From Parapedobacter sp051400755 (lineage in GTDB: Bacteria > Bacteroidota > Bacteroidia > Sphingobacteriales > Sphingobacteriaceae), in NCBI RefSeq assembly GCF_051400755.1, contig NZ_JBLFFL010000001.1, positions 1,054,001 to 1,118,000 on the forward strand: a DNA stretch of 64,000 nucleotides, written 5' to 3'. This document shows positions 18,726 through 26,719 of this stretch, piece after piece; the first letter of the stretch is position 1, and every line of letters begins with the position of its first letter. Position numbers and translations under genes: made by a program. Under the pieces are notes generated by a model. The model saw only the letters and a list, made by a program, of their open reading frames with translations. It had not been told where the DNA came from and ran no database searches.

Positions 18726-19262
18726 CTAAAGCAACAGGTCGGCCACTTCCTTCCAGCTGTTCACCCGTTCATATTCCGTGATGAGCAGGTTATGCGGGGA
18801 GGTAAATAGCAATTTACGGCCGCTGAAGTGAGCCAAGTTTCTTACCCGGTCGTCAATCATGATGTCAGCAGCGATTATTTTCTCTCCAGTGAAGAGAATA
18901 TTCGTCCACGGGATAAACGGAAAATACTCATCCAACCATTCGAGTTTATCCTCCAATGACTTTCTAAATTCGATCGCGGCGGAGACAACATACACCTGAT
19001 ACCGGGCCTGCAAAGCTTTTACCGTTTCGATAGCGTCCAGCATGGGCGGGATATCCCTGAAAAACCCCTTTTCATTGGCATAGACCTTCCATTGTCCATT
19101 GAGGTGATCCGGCAGGTTTTCATGCAACTCCTTGCCGGGCGCTTGGTAGATGTCCATTGAGATTCCATAATCGCGATGGTAAAGGGTCAAAAATTTGTGG
19201 TGGGTATCCGCCAGCACCTCGTCCATGTCGATGGCCAAGCGTGGTTTTTCTGTATCGCTCAT
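18726..19262 (-). CDS. 5'(3')-deoxyribonucleotidase-like HAD phosphatase
   Basis: HAD-superfamily phosphatase of 178 residues in the NT5C family. The nucleophile motif is AIDMDEVLADTHHKF near the N-terminus, and the late acidic motif is IMIDDRVRNL. Predicted to dephosphorylate nucleoside monophosphates. ATG at 19262 is used: the longer frame would run into the preceding gene, and TAAGTTTG at 19268-19275 sits five bases upstream, so the mRNA would be leaderless. Confidence 0.85.
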   Translation of the reverse strand: MSDTEKPRLAIDMDEVLADTHHKFLTLYHRDYGISMDIYQAPGKELHENLPDHLNGQWKVYANEKGFFRDIPPMLDAIETVKALQARYQVYVVSAAIEFRKSLEDKLEWLDEYFPFIPWTNILFTGEKIIAADIMIDDRVRNLAHFSGRKLLFTSPHNLLITEYERVNSWKEVADLLL

Positions 19263-19267
19263 ACCGA

Positions 19268-19298
19268 CAAACTTAGCCAACTTGGGTTGTTTTCGCAA
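19268..19298 (-). promoter_or_regulatory. Promoter of the deoxyribonucleotidase gene
   Basis: TAAGTTTG at 19268-19275 with TTG about 20 bases before it, placed inside the last codons of the upstream epimerase gene. The core TTGGCTAAGTTTGTCGG occurs again at the sulfhydrylase promoter (24340-24356). Confidence 0.6.
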
Positions 19299-20220
19299 CC
19301 CCGGCTGCTATAATTTCCTCAACCGCTTGCCTTACCGGAGTTGCCGTTAATCCAAACGTGCGCTCGATATCACGGCTGTCAAAAAAATAGTCAGATTGGT
19401 ATTGATAACTCATCTCTTCTATTTCACGCATGAGCGGAACCATCAAGCCAGCCAATTTCAGCATCCAGCGCTTGAGCACGAATATTCGAGGTTTAATCTG
19501 CAGTTTTGCCGCAAACAACCGAACCCAGTCGGTGCCCGTCAGTCTGTCGTCAGCCGTCGGCAAATGCCACACCCGGTTATATGCCCCCTCCGTATTTCCC
19601 AATACAGCAACTGCCCTGGCCGCATCAGGCGTATACGTAAAGCTGTGCACCTTACGGGCATCACATTGCCAGATCGCGGATCTTCCCCGTTTAAGGTTGC
19701 TGTAAACCAGTTCTAACAAGATGCTGTTGCCGATACCCGGCCCATAGAAATCGGCCGAACGGGCAATGACCGCCTGCAGCCGACCACCAGCCACTTCGGT
19801 CATCAGCATATCGACCACCTGTTTCCGAATCTTCCCTTTTTTGCTTACCGGCCTGATCGCCGATTGTTCGGTCATGTGGGATAATGCCTCCGGAGCGTAC
19901 ATGTACACATTGTCTACAAAAACCAGCTTAGTGCCGTGTGTCTTGCAGGCATCGATCACGTGCCGCATGAGCCGTGGCCAATCGCGCTGCCATACCTGAT
20001 ACGTATAGGATAGTCCCACACACAGGTAGGCAACGGCCACCCCGGCTACGGCGCGATTTACCGATTCGGCATCCAGCAGATCGGCGGCAAAAAGCTCATC
20101 ATCGTCATTCACCCTTTTTGGTTTCCGGCCCACGATGCGCACCCGCTTACCGTGGTGCTCATTCAGGATTTTGGCGAGCGGAGCTCCTATTGCTCCTCCT
20201 GCCCCTAATATGGCATGCAT
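19273..20220 (-). CDS. NAD(P)-dependent epimerase/dehydratase (extended SDR)
   Basis: Extended short-chain dehydrogenase of 315 residues. The Rossmann loop is ILGAGGAIGAPLA at the N-terminus, and the sequence is otherwise close to sugar-epimerase-like oxidoreductases. Substrate is unknown. The frame also allows a TTG at 20229, but ATG at 20220 begins one residue before the first beta strand. It sits between the Crp-like regulator and the nucleotidase gene. Confidence 0.82.
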   Translation of the reverse strand: MHAILGAGGAIGAPLAKILNEHHGKRVRIVGRKPKRVNDDDELFAADLLDAESVNRAVAGVAVAYLCVGLSYTYQVWQRDWPRLMRHVIDACKTHGTKLVFVDNVYMYAPEALSHMTEQSAIRPVSKKGKIRKQVVDMLMTEVAGGRLQAVIARSADFYGPGIGNSILLELVYSNLKRGRSAIWQCDARKVHSFTYTPDAARAVAVLGNTEGAYNRVWHLPTADDRLTGTDWVRLFAAKLQIKPRIFVLKRWMLKLAGLMVPLMREIEEMSYQYQSDYFFDSRDIERTFGLTATPVRQAVEEIIAAGVAKTTQVG

Positions 20221-20296
20221 AATCTTCAACGTTTAATTCATGCAAAGCTGATGAACATCCCGCACAAAAAGATTGACGTGCGTTAAGAAATCGGAG

Positions 20297-20905
20297 TCAG
20301 GCAGGTTGCGTCACTATCCGGTTTCGGATACGGCTGAGGCTTTCCGGACTGATCCCTAAAAAGCGGGCGATATACTTTTGGGGTATCTGGCGGATGATGT
20401 CGGGTCGCGTGGTCATCAACTTCCGGTAACGTGACTCCGGTTGCAAGCTAAGCAAGTCTTTGGTACGATTTATATTTTGCATCGCCGTGGCCTCTATTAC
20501 ACCCATTGCATACCTGTTGAATGTCGGCGACTGCTGCATCAGCAACACGGCGTCCTTGCATGAGATACTCAGGCAATCAGCGCGGGTAAGCGCCTCGATG
20601 GCGTTCCCAGCAGGCGCCTGTTTCGAAAAGCTTTCCAAATCCGTAGCCAGTTCACCCGGCATGAAAAAATTGCACGAATGTAATTGTCCACGTTCGTCGG
20701 CATAATACATATGCAAAATACCGGCCACCACAAAATATAGCCTGTGGGCGGTCTCCCCCGCGCGGAGCAATGTCGATTTCCGCTTAAAAGACTCCAGCCT
20801 GAAAAACGAACGAATTATCCGTGCTTCCTCCTCATTCAGTGGATGATGTTGCCGGATGGATTGCAGCAGTAATGCCGTAGATACCGTAAGGAGTTGATCA
20901 GCCAT
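20297..20905 (-). CDS. Crp/Fnr family transcriptional regulator
   Basis: Cyclic-nucleotide-binding-type regulator of 202 residues: an N-terminal cNMP-binding beta-roll (about 25-130, with RLYFVVAGILHMYY) and a C-terminal winged helix (IPQKYIARFLGISPESLSRI). No Fnr-type Cys cluster is seen. The divergently placed lpxK and the epimerase behind it are the nearest candidate targets, but no target is shown. A full promoter lies just before the ATG. Confidence 0.88.
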   Translation of the reverse strand: MADQLLTVSTALLLQSIRQHHPLNEEEARIIRSFFRLESFKRKSTLLRAGETAHRLYFVVAGILHMYYADERGQLHSCNFFMPGELATDLESFSKQAPAGNAIEALTRADCLSISCKDAVLLMQQSPTFNRYAMGVIEATAMQNINRTKDLLSLQPESRYRKLMTTRPDIIRQIPQKYIARFLGISPESLSRIRNRIVTQPA

Positions 20906-20909
20906 CCCT

Positions 20910-20941
20910 CAAACTTAGGCAACTTGGCTGTCATATGCAAA
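20910..20941 (-). promoter_or_regulatory. Promoter of the Crp-like gene, leaderless
   Basis: TTTG, 20 bases, TAAGTTTG (20910-20917), then four bases and the ATG at 20905. Spacing is ideal, so transcription should begin almost at the start codon. Confidence 0.65.
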
Positions 20942-21998
20942 TGTCCAATGTATCGGCGCAATAGCGCAACACCCGCTGTCTCAGGGTCGCTTCATCTTCC
21001 TCATCAAACTGCACCTGGATCGGAATAGTATATATCGGCAATTCCCTAACCAAGTCCGCAAGTTCGGGAGCCTGCAGCCGCTGTGCGTCCTTCTCGGTTG
21101 TAACGATCAACTTAGCTGGGTTACTGATGCTATGATAATGGCCGGCGATTTTACGGATATCGGCCAGGGTATATCGGTGGTGATCTGCATAGCGCAGTTG
21201 CACCACTTCGCTCACCCGCTGACGGAGGTAATCGTATAGTGGCGCAGGGTTGGCGATACCTGTCAGCAGCAGCACGGAATGGTCCGCCCGCAACACAGCA
21301 ACCCCATCCTGTTCGCTGGCATGCAGCAGCGCGAGCGCGCCGTAGCTGATCCCGGCAAATAATACCGGTATTGCCCTTCCCGTGGCAAGTACATTGCGAA
21401 TATGATTCTTTTCAGCATCCGTGGCATCGGCAGGCGTTTTGGTCACCACCATTACGTCGGCGCGACGGCGCTCTCCGAAGCTATCCCGATAATTACCAGC
21501 CGGCAACAGCCACCTGGCTTGTTCCATGGCCTTGTAGTCGAACAGCAGGATGGCTAAACCCGGGGATAGTGCGCGGTGCTGGAAAGCATCGTCTAATAGG
21601 ATGACGTCATGGCCGCGCTGAAGCAGTTGATCCACGCCATGGACGCGGTTTTCGTCCACGGCTACGGTAACGTCTGGAAATTTGCGCTTGAACTGAAGCG
21701 GTTCGTCTCCGCTCTTGCTGGCAACGTCATCTACGCCCACCTCCAGAAAACCACGCGTTTGTCGCCCATAGCCACGGCTCAGTGTCGCCACCCGGTACCG
21801 CACGGTCAAGATCCGCAGCAAATATTCGATCATCGGGCTTTTTCCGGTGCCTCCCACGGCAAGGTTGCCGACCACGATCACCGGTTTATCAAAAACAGTA
21901 CTCCTGGCCCATCCCCAATCATAGCACCGATTGCGGATCCAGATGGCCAAGCCATACAATACTGAGAGAGGCAACAGCAGCAACCGGAGGTAAGCCAT
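20931..21998 (-). CDS. lpxK: Tetraacyldisaccharide 4'-kinase
   Basis: Phosphorylates the lipid A disaccharide precursor at the inner membrane. The N-terminus is hydrophobic (AYLRLLLLPLSVLYGLAIWI) and is followed by Walker A VGNLAVGGTGKSP. The product has 355 residues from ATG at 21998; an in-frame ATG at 22019 would add seven residues. A TACATTTG box (22002-22009) just before the inner ATG favours 21998. It is divergent from mqnB. Confidence 0.93.
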   Translation of the reverse strand: MAYLRLLLLPLSVLYGLAIWIRNRCYDWGWARSTVFDKPVIVVGNLAVGGTGKSPMIEYLLRILTVRYRVATLSRGYGRQTRGFLEVGVDDVASKSGDEPLQFKRKFPDVTVAVDENRVHGVDQLLQRGHDVILLDDAFQHRALSPGLAILLFDYKAMEQARWLLPAGNYRDSFGERRRADVMVVTKTPADATDAEKNHIRNVLATGRAIPVLFAGISYGALALLHASEQDGVAVLRADHSVLLLTGIANPAPLYDYLRQRVSEVVQLRYADHHRYTLADIRKIAGHYHSISNPAKLIVTTEKDAQRLQAPELADLVRELPIYTIPIQVQFDEEDEATLRQRVLRYCADTLDICI

Positions 21999-22050
21999 GG
22001 TCAAATGTAGCAATTCCATTCATTTTGTGTACATTCGTAGGCAAAAGCAG

Positions 22051-22674
22051 ATGGACATATTGGTCATAGCAGCCACGCAGGAGGAGATTCGGCCATTTCT
22101 CCGGTTACCTGAGCAGCAACGGCAGGGCATGGATATCTTAATTACGGGAGTCGGCATGGTTGCTACCGCATTCGCCATCGGTCAAAAGCTCGCTACGGAT
22201 CATTATGATCTGTTGCTTAATGTCGGTATCGCAGGGAGTTTCGACCGAGCAATACCGCTTGGAGAGGTAGTGTGGATCGTGCAAGATACCCTTGCCGAGC
22301 TAGGGGCCGAAGACGGCGATCAATTCCTGGACAGTGACACCCTGGGTTTAGCCGACCACACCTTCCATAGCCCAACCGCTATTGCGCATCCCATACTGGG
22401 CGAGCTGCGCAGGTGCCGGGGGATCACCGTCAACACGGTACACGGCAACCAACATCGTATTGATGCCGTCGTCAACCGGCTGAATCCCGACACCGAAAGC
22501 ATGGAAGGCGCAGCGGTGTGCTATGCGGCCCACCGGTCGGGGATACCGGCAATACAGGTACGGGCCATTTCCAATTATGTCGAACGCCGACATAAAGCAA
22601 GCTGGAAGATTCCCTTAGCCATCGAAAACCTCAACCGGTGGTTGGGGGCATTTGCCGGTTCAGCCAACCGCTAA
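22051..22674 (+). CDS. mqnB: Futalosine hydrolase
   Basis: Nucleosidase of the futalosine route to menaquinone, which removes hypoxanthine from futalosine. The 207-residue chain (MDILVIAATQEEIRPF at the start) shows the MTA/SAH nucleosidase fold with LLNVGIAGSF and the ligand-contact motif ESMEGAAVCYA. ATG at 22051 is chosen over upstream codons inside the divergent lpxK region. The amidohydrolase at 35990-37165 might act in the same pathway. Confidence 0.9.
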   Translation: MDILVIAATQEEIRPFLRLPEQQRQGMDILITGVGMVATAFAIGQKLATDHYDLLLNVGIAGSFDRAIPLGEVVWIVQDTLAELGAEDGDQFLDSDTLGLADHTFHSPTAIAHPILGELRRCRGITVNTVHGNQHRIDAVVNRLNPDTESMEGAAVCYAAHRSGIPAIQVRAISNYVERRHKASWKIPLAIENLNRWLGAFAGSANR

Positions 22675-22723
22675 AACACAAAAATTTGACACGCAGGGGC
22701 TCAAAAATATCAATTATTTGTAG

Positions 22724-22731
22724 TAGGTTTG
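22724..22731 (+). promoter_or_regulatory. -7 box of pdhB
   Basis: TAGGTTTG about 34 bases before the pdhB ATG, without a convincing -33 element. Confidence 0.4.
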
Positions 22732-22764
22732 CGTCCTATAATTTTTGACACGATATACTTACTG

Positions 22765-23751
22765 ATGAGAGAAATACAATTCCGAGAAGCGCTTCGCGAG
22801 GCAATGAGTGAAGAAATGCGCAAAGATGAAAAGATCTTTTTGATGGGCGAGGAAGTGGCCGAGTACAATGGGGCATATAAAGTAAGTCAGGGCATGTTGG
22901 ACGAGTTCGGTCCGAAACGCATCATCGACACCCCCATCGCCGAGCTTGGCTTTGCCGGCATCGGTATCGGTGCGGCGATGAATGGCCTGAAACCCATCAT
23001 CGAGTTTATGACATTTAACTTTTCATTGGTTGCCATCGATCAGGTGATCAACTCCGCCGCCAAGATGTATTCGATGAGCGGGGGTCAGTTCCCGATCCCC
23101 ATGGTATTCCGTGGACCTACCGGCAACGCCGGCCAGCTGGCTGCCCAGCACTCGCAAAACTTTGAAAATTGGTACGCCAATACGCCCGGCCTGAAGGTGG
23201 TCGTACCCGCCAACCCCTATGATGCCAAAGGCCTGCTGAAACAAGCGATACTTGATCCCGATCCCGTAATATTCATGGAGTCCGAAGTGATGTACGGCGA
23301 CAAGGGAGAAGTGCCCGAAGAAGAATATTACCTGGAGTTGGGCAAGGCACATACCGTTAAAGAAGGCAAAGATGTCACCATTGTGACGTTCGGCAAAATG
23401 CTGCCCCGCGTGGTGCAGCCTGCTGTCGAAGAGTTGACCAAGGAAGGCATCGATGCGGAGCTTATCAACCTGCGTACCGTCCGCCCGATCGATTATAACG
23501 CCATTATCCAGTCGGTCAAAAAGACCAACCGCTTGATCATTGTAGAGGAAGCCTGGCCATTGGCGTCTATATCTTCCGAAATCGCCTACAAGGTGCAACG
23601 TGAGGCATTCGACTACTTGGATGCGCCCGTAGTCCGCATTACAGCAGCCGATGTGCCACTACCGTATGCCCCTACGCTCTTACAGGCCGCACTGCCCAAC
23701 ATCGAGCGCATCGTCAAAGCGGTAAAAGAAGTAATGTACATCAAAAAATAG
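22765..23751 (+). CDS. pdhB: Pyruvate dehydrogenase E1 component beta subunit
   Basis: Beta chain of the pyruvate dehydrogenase E1 tetramer, 328 residues, starting MREIQFREALREAMSEEM. Motifs include GEEVAEYNGAYKVS and FRGPTGNAGQLAAQHSQNFE (TPP/pyruvate pocket). It should partner PdhA at 9542-10537 although it lies 12 kb away as a single-gene unit with its own -7 box and terminator. Confidence 0.95.
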   Translation: MREIQFREALREAMSEEMRKDEKIFLMGEEVAEYNGAYKVSQGMLDEFGPKRIIDTPIAELGFAGIGIGAAMNGLKPIIEFMTFNFSLVAIDQVINSAAKMYSMSGGQFPIPMVFRGPTGNAGQLAAQHSQNFENWYANTPGLKVVVPANPYDAKGLLKQAILDPDPVIFMESEVMYGDKGEVPEEEYYLELGKAHTVKEGKDVTIVTFGKMLPRVVQPAVEELTKEGIDAELINLRTVRPIDYNAIIQSVKKTNRLIIVEEAWPLASISSEIAYKVQREAFDYLDAPVVRITAADVPLPYAPTLLQAALPNIERIVKAVKEVMYIKK

Positions 23752-23788
23752 CGCCACCCTAAGGGGTTACCTGCTTTTCATAGGATAC

Positions 23789-23825
23789 AAGCCTGCTCTT
23801 CAAACAAAGGGCGGGCTTTTTTGTT
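23789..23825 (+). terminator. Rho-independent terminator after pdhB
   Basis: AAGCCTGCTC (23789-23798) pairs with GGGCGGGCTT (23809-23818) with two G-T pairs, followed by a T run. Confidence 0.8.
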
Positions 23826-23854
23826 ATCATAAACAAGTTTTCCAAATTTAACCT

Positions 23855-23864
23855 GAAAGGAGGT
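23855..23864 (+). promoter_or_regulatory. Strong Shine-Dalgarno sequence of the DoxX gene
   Basis: GAAAGGAGGT ends four bases before the ATG at 23868. A full anti-SD match is unusual here: most starts in this window have no such element. Confidence 0.7.
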
Positions 23865-23867
23865 CAT

Positions 23868-24302
23868 ATGAATGTCATCGAACGAATCGAGCATTGGGGC
23901 GATGCGCATCATCCACGGTGGCTGGATATACTCCGCATCGCGGTGGGCATCGTTATTTTTCTCAAAGGCGTAACCTTCATCACCAACACCGAATCGCTGA
24001 GGGGACTGATTGAAGAGACGCACATCCAGATCTACACATGGGGCGCCGTGCATTACGTCGCATTCTCCCATTTGGTGGGTGGCATACTGATCGCCATCGG
24101 TCTACTCACGCGGGTAGCGATCGGTTTCCAGCTGCCCATTTTGTTCGGCGCGGTATTTTTCGTCAACATCACCCGGGGGCTGTCATTCCTCAATTCCGAG
24201 CTATGGATTTCGATCGTCGTGCTGATCTTATTGCTCGTATTCTTCGTCATCGGATCCGGACCCTACTCGCTGGATCAACAAATGCGTGAGCGGAAGCGGT
24301 AA
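23868..24302 (+). CDS. DoxX family membrane protein
   Basis: Inner-membrane protein of 144 residues with four hydrophobic segments, the DoxX/DoxD pattern: RIAVGIVIFLKGVTFI, then HLVGGILIAIGLLTR and a C-terminal hydrophobic helix. Function in this family is mostly unknown. It stands between pdhB and the sulfhydrylase gene on the same strand and has the strongest ribosome binding site in the window. Confidence 0.83.
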   Translation: MNVIERIEHWGDAHHPRWLDILRIAVGIVIFLKGVTFITNTESLRGLIEETHIQIYTWGAVHYVAFSHLVGGILIAIGLLTRVAIGFQLPILFGAVFFVNITRGLSFLNSELWISIVVLILLLVFFVIGSGPYSLDQQMRERKR

Positions 24303-24319
24303 CGGGCTGCCCGCGCGGA

Positions 24320-24351
24320 TTTGCATATCCCCACAACATTGGCTAAGTTTG
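24320..24351 (+). promoter_or_regulatory. Promoter of the sulfhydrylase gene
   Basis: TTTG (24320-24323), 20 bases, TAAGTTTG (24344-24351): a full match. It ends 17 bases before the ATG. The DoxX gene ends at 24302, so this starts a new transcript. Confidence 0.75.
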
Positions 24352-24368
24352 TCGGACTAAAATTAGAC

Positions 24369-25535
24369 ATGAACGAACAAACAAAGGCCATCCGGGAGCA
24401 AGCAGACCGCTCTCCATACCGGGAACATGCCGTACCGCTTTACCTCACTTCCAGCTTCACCTTCGACAGCGCCGAACAGGGCCGCGCGATCTTTGCCGAA
24501 GAAGAGGAAGGCAACGTCTATTCTCGATATTCGAACCCCAATACCACGGAGTTTATCCGCAAAGTATGCGCCATGGAAGGCGCCGAAGCGGGGTTGGCTT
24601 TTTCATCGGGCATGGCAGCGGTCTATGCCTCATTTGCTGCGCTGCTCAAAAGCGGAGATCATGTCGTTTCCTGCCGGGCAATATTTGGCTCCACCCATCA
24701 GCTGTTCACCAAGTTATTCCCGCGTTGGGGCATTACGACCACCTATGTAGATGCCGCTAAGCCCGAAGATTGGGAAAAAGCCATCCAACCCAATACGCGG
24801 ATGATCTTCTTGGAGACCCCCTCCAACCCCGGATTAGAGCTGGTAGACCTAGAATGGCTGGGCAAATTCAAAGAAAAACATCCCCACATCATCCTCAATG
24901 TAGATAACTGTTTCGCCACACCCTACCTGCAAAAGCCAATCCAATATGGATTTGACCTCGTCAGTCATTCCGCCACCAAGTACATGGACGGCCAAGGCCG
25001 TGTGTTGGGCGGTGTCGTCGTCGGCAAAAAGGCCTTGATTGACGAGTTGATGTTTTTCATCCGCCATACGGGCCCATCGTTGTCGCCATTCAATGCCTGG
25101 GTGCTTTCCAAAAGTCTGGAGACGCTGGGACTACGGATGGACCGGCATTGCAGCAATGCCTTGCAGGTAGCCCAAGCGCTGGAAACCCACGCCGAAGTGG
25201 CAACCGTGCGCTATCCGTTTCTCCCTTCGCATCCGCAGTACGAGCTGGCAAAAAAGCAGATGAAGGCCGGCGGAGGCATTGTCACCTTCGTTATCAAAGG
25301 CGGATTCGAACGGGCCAAACGTTTTCTTGATGCGCTGAACATGATTCTCATCACCTCCAACTTGGGCGATTCGCGTACCATCGCCACCCACCCGGCATCC
25401 ACCACACATTCCAAATTGACGGAAGAGGAGCGGCAGCAACTGGGCATACAACCCGGAAGCATACGCATATCAGTGGGGCTGGAAGACGTGGCCGATATTA
25501 TTGATGACCTTACACAAGCATTAGACAATAGCTAA
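24369..25535 (+). CDS. O-succinylhomoserine sulfhydrylase-like PLP enzyme
   Basis: Cys/Met metabolism PLP-dependent enzyme of 388 residues that makes homocysteine or cystathionine from activated homoserine. PLP lysine is in SHSATKYMDGQGRVLGGVVVG; SSGMAAVYASF is the phosphate-binding stretch. The sequence resembles the MetZ branch, but telling MetZ from cystathionine gamma-synthase or gamma-lyase needs alignment. ATG at 24369 follows a full promoter; upstream in-frame codons fall inside that promoter. Confidence 0.88.
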   Translation: MNEQTKAIREQADRSPYREHAVPLYLTSSFTFDSAEQGRAIFAEEEEGNVYSRYSNPNTTEFIRKVCAMEGAEAGLAFSSGMAAVYASFAALLKSGDHVVSCRAIFGSTHQLFTKLFPRWGITTTYVDAAKPEDWEKAIQPNTRMIFLETPSNPGLELVDLEWLGKFKEKHPHIILNVDNCFATPYLQKPIQYGFDLVSHSATKYMDGQGRVLGGVVVGKKALIDELMFFIRHTGPSLSPFNAWVLSKSLETLGLRMDRHCSNALQVAQALETHAEVATVRYPFLPSHPQYELAKKQMKAGGGIVTFVIKGGFERAKRFLDALNMILITSNLGDSRTIATHPASTTHSKLTEEERQQLGIQPGSIRISVGLEDVADIIDDLTQALDNS

Positions 25536-25548
25536 CACGATTATAGCG

Positions 25549-25965
25549 ATGAAGATATCCTTAACCAGAGTCAATGACGCCGTACATTTTGAAGGCGCCA
25601 GCAATACCACCGATGCGAAGGTGCACATTGATGGATCTCCCGATATCGGCGGTGAGGGATTGGGTGCGCGCCCCATGGAATTGGTGCTGATGGCCCTTGG
25701 CTCATGCAGTGCACTGGATTTCGTCAATATCCTCAAGAAACAGCGGCAGCAGATCGATGAACTCAACATCGATGTAGAAGGCGAGCGACGGGAAGCCATA
25801 CCGCACATTTTTACCAGCATTCACATTTCATTTTACCTCAAAGGCGACATTGACCCAGCCAAGGCCGAAAAAGCGGCTGAATTGGCCGTGAAGAAATACT
25901 GCTCGGTGCACGACATGCTTACTGCAGGCGGTGTGAACATTACGTACAGCATCGATATCCGCTAG
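25549..25965 (+). CDS. OsmC family peroxiredoxin-like protein
   Basis: Protein of 138 residues of the OsmC/Ohr superfamily, with the two redox cysteines in ALGSCSALD and KKYCSVHDML. The family reduces organic hydroperoxides; the specific branch here (OsmC, Ohr or YhfA-like) is not settled. It begins 13 bases after the sulfhydrylase gene, so the two probably share a transcript. Confidence 0.9.
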   Translation: MKISLTRVNDAVHFEGASNTTDAKVHIDGSPDIGGEGLGARPMELVLMALGSCSALDFVNILKKQRQQIDELNIDVEGERREAIPHIFTSIHISFYLKGDIDPAKAEKAAELAVKKYCSVHDMLTAGGVNITYSIDIR

Positions 25966-26100
25966 TTCGACTGTTCTTTTCACGTACATACCATTGCCAT
26001 TACGCATACTGGCTTGTCGTCCCCGAAGCCCTGTTTGTTGAGTGAATCGTTCCTACCAAAAAACTTAATCTATTTTAATGCATGTTTAAACATTGATGTG

Positions 26101-26108
26101 TATTTTTG
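26101..26108 (+). promoter_or_regulatory. -7 box of the YceI gene
   Basis: TATTTTTG, 28 bases before the ATG. The -33 region is weak. Confidence 0.45.
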
Positions 26109-26136
26109 CGTTATAAACGTAAAGGAAAACAAGATC

Positions 26137-26667
26137 ATGGCAACTACATGGAAATTAGACCCTACCCACTCAGAAGTGGCGTTCAAGGTAAAACATTTGG
26201 TCATTACAACGGTTACTGGTTATTTCCGCTCGTTCGACGGAACGGTCATAACCGAGAATGAGGACGATTTTACTACCGGTAAAGTTGATTTCACCATTGA
26301 TACCACCAGCATCGATACCAACCAAGCGCAACGCGATGAACACCTGAAATCGGCTGATTTCTTCAACGCAGCTGAGCACCCGCAAATTGCATTTACCTCT
26401 ACCTCGATCGAGGGAAAAGGCGGCGATGCGTTCGCACTGCATGGGGATCTGACCGTTGGCAAAATCACCAAGCCCGTAAAATTCGACGTGGAATTCGGCG
26501 GTACCGTCACCGACCCTTATGGAAATTTCAAAGCAGGTTTTGAGGTGTCGGGCAAGATCAGCCGCAAAGAATTTGGCCTTACCTGGAGCGCCGTTACAGA
26601 AGCTGGCGCAGTAGTGGTCAGCGACGATGTCAAAATACACGCAAACGTGCAGTTTGTAAAACAGTAA
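26137..26667 (+). CDS. YceI family lipid-binding protein
   Basis: YceI-fold beta-barrel of 176 residues (MATTWKLDPTHSEVAFKVKH at the start), which binds isoprenoid or other hydrophobic ligands in known relatives. There is no signal peptide from the chosen ATG, so it may be cytoplasmic. Upstream in-frame codons back to 26014 give no family sequence and are not used. Confidence 0.9.
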   Translation: MATTWKLDPTHSEVAFKVKHLVITTVTGYFRSFDGTVITENEDDFTTGKVDFTIDTTSIDTNQAQRDEHLKSADFFNAAEHPQIAFTSTSIEGKGGDAFALHGDLTVGKITKPVKFDVEFGGTVTDPYGNFKAGFEVSGKISRKEFGLTWSAVTEAGAVVVSDDVKIHANVQFVKQ

Positions 26668-26695
26668 CCCGTTCTGTTACCCTATTCAGGCCTTG

Positions 26696-26719
26696 TGGGT
26701 TTGCGCGTCGCGCAGACCT
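26696..26719. terminator. Possible convergent hairpin between the YceI and DUF2157 genes
   Basis: GGTTTGCGC and GCGCAGACC can pair with one G-T pair. It lies in the 50-base convergent gap and overlaps the DUF2157 stop region. No strong T run follows. Confidence 0.4.
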
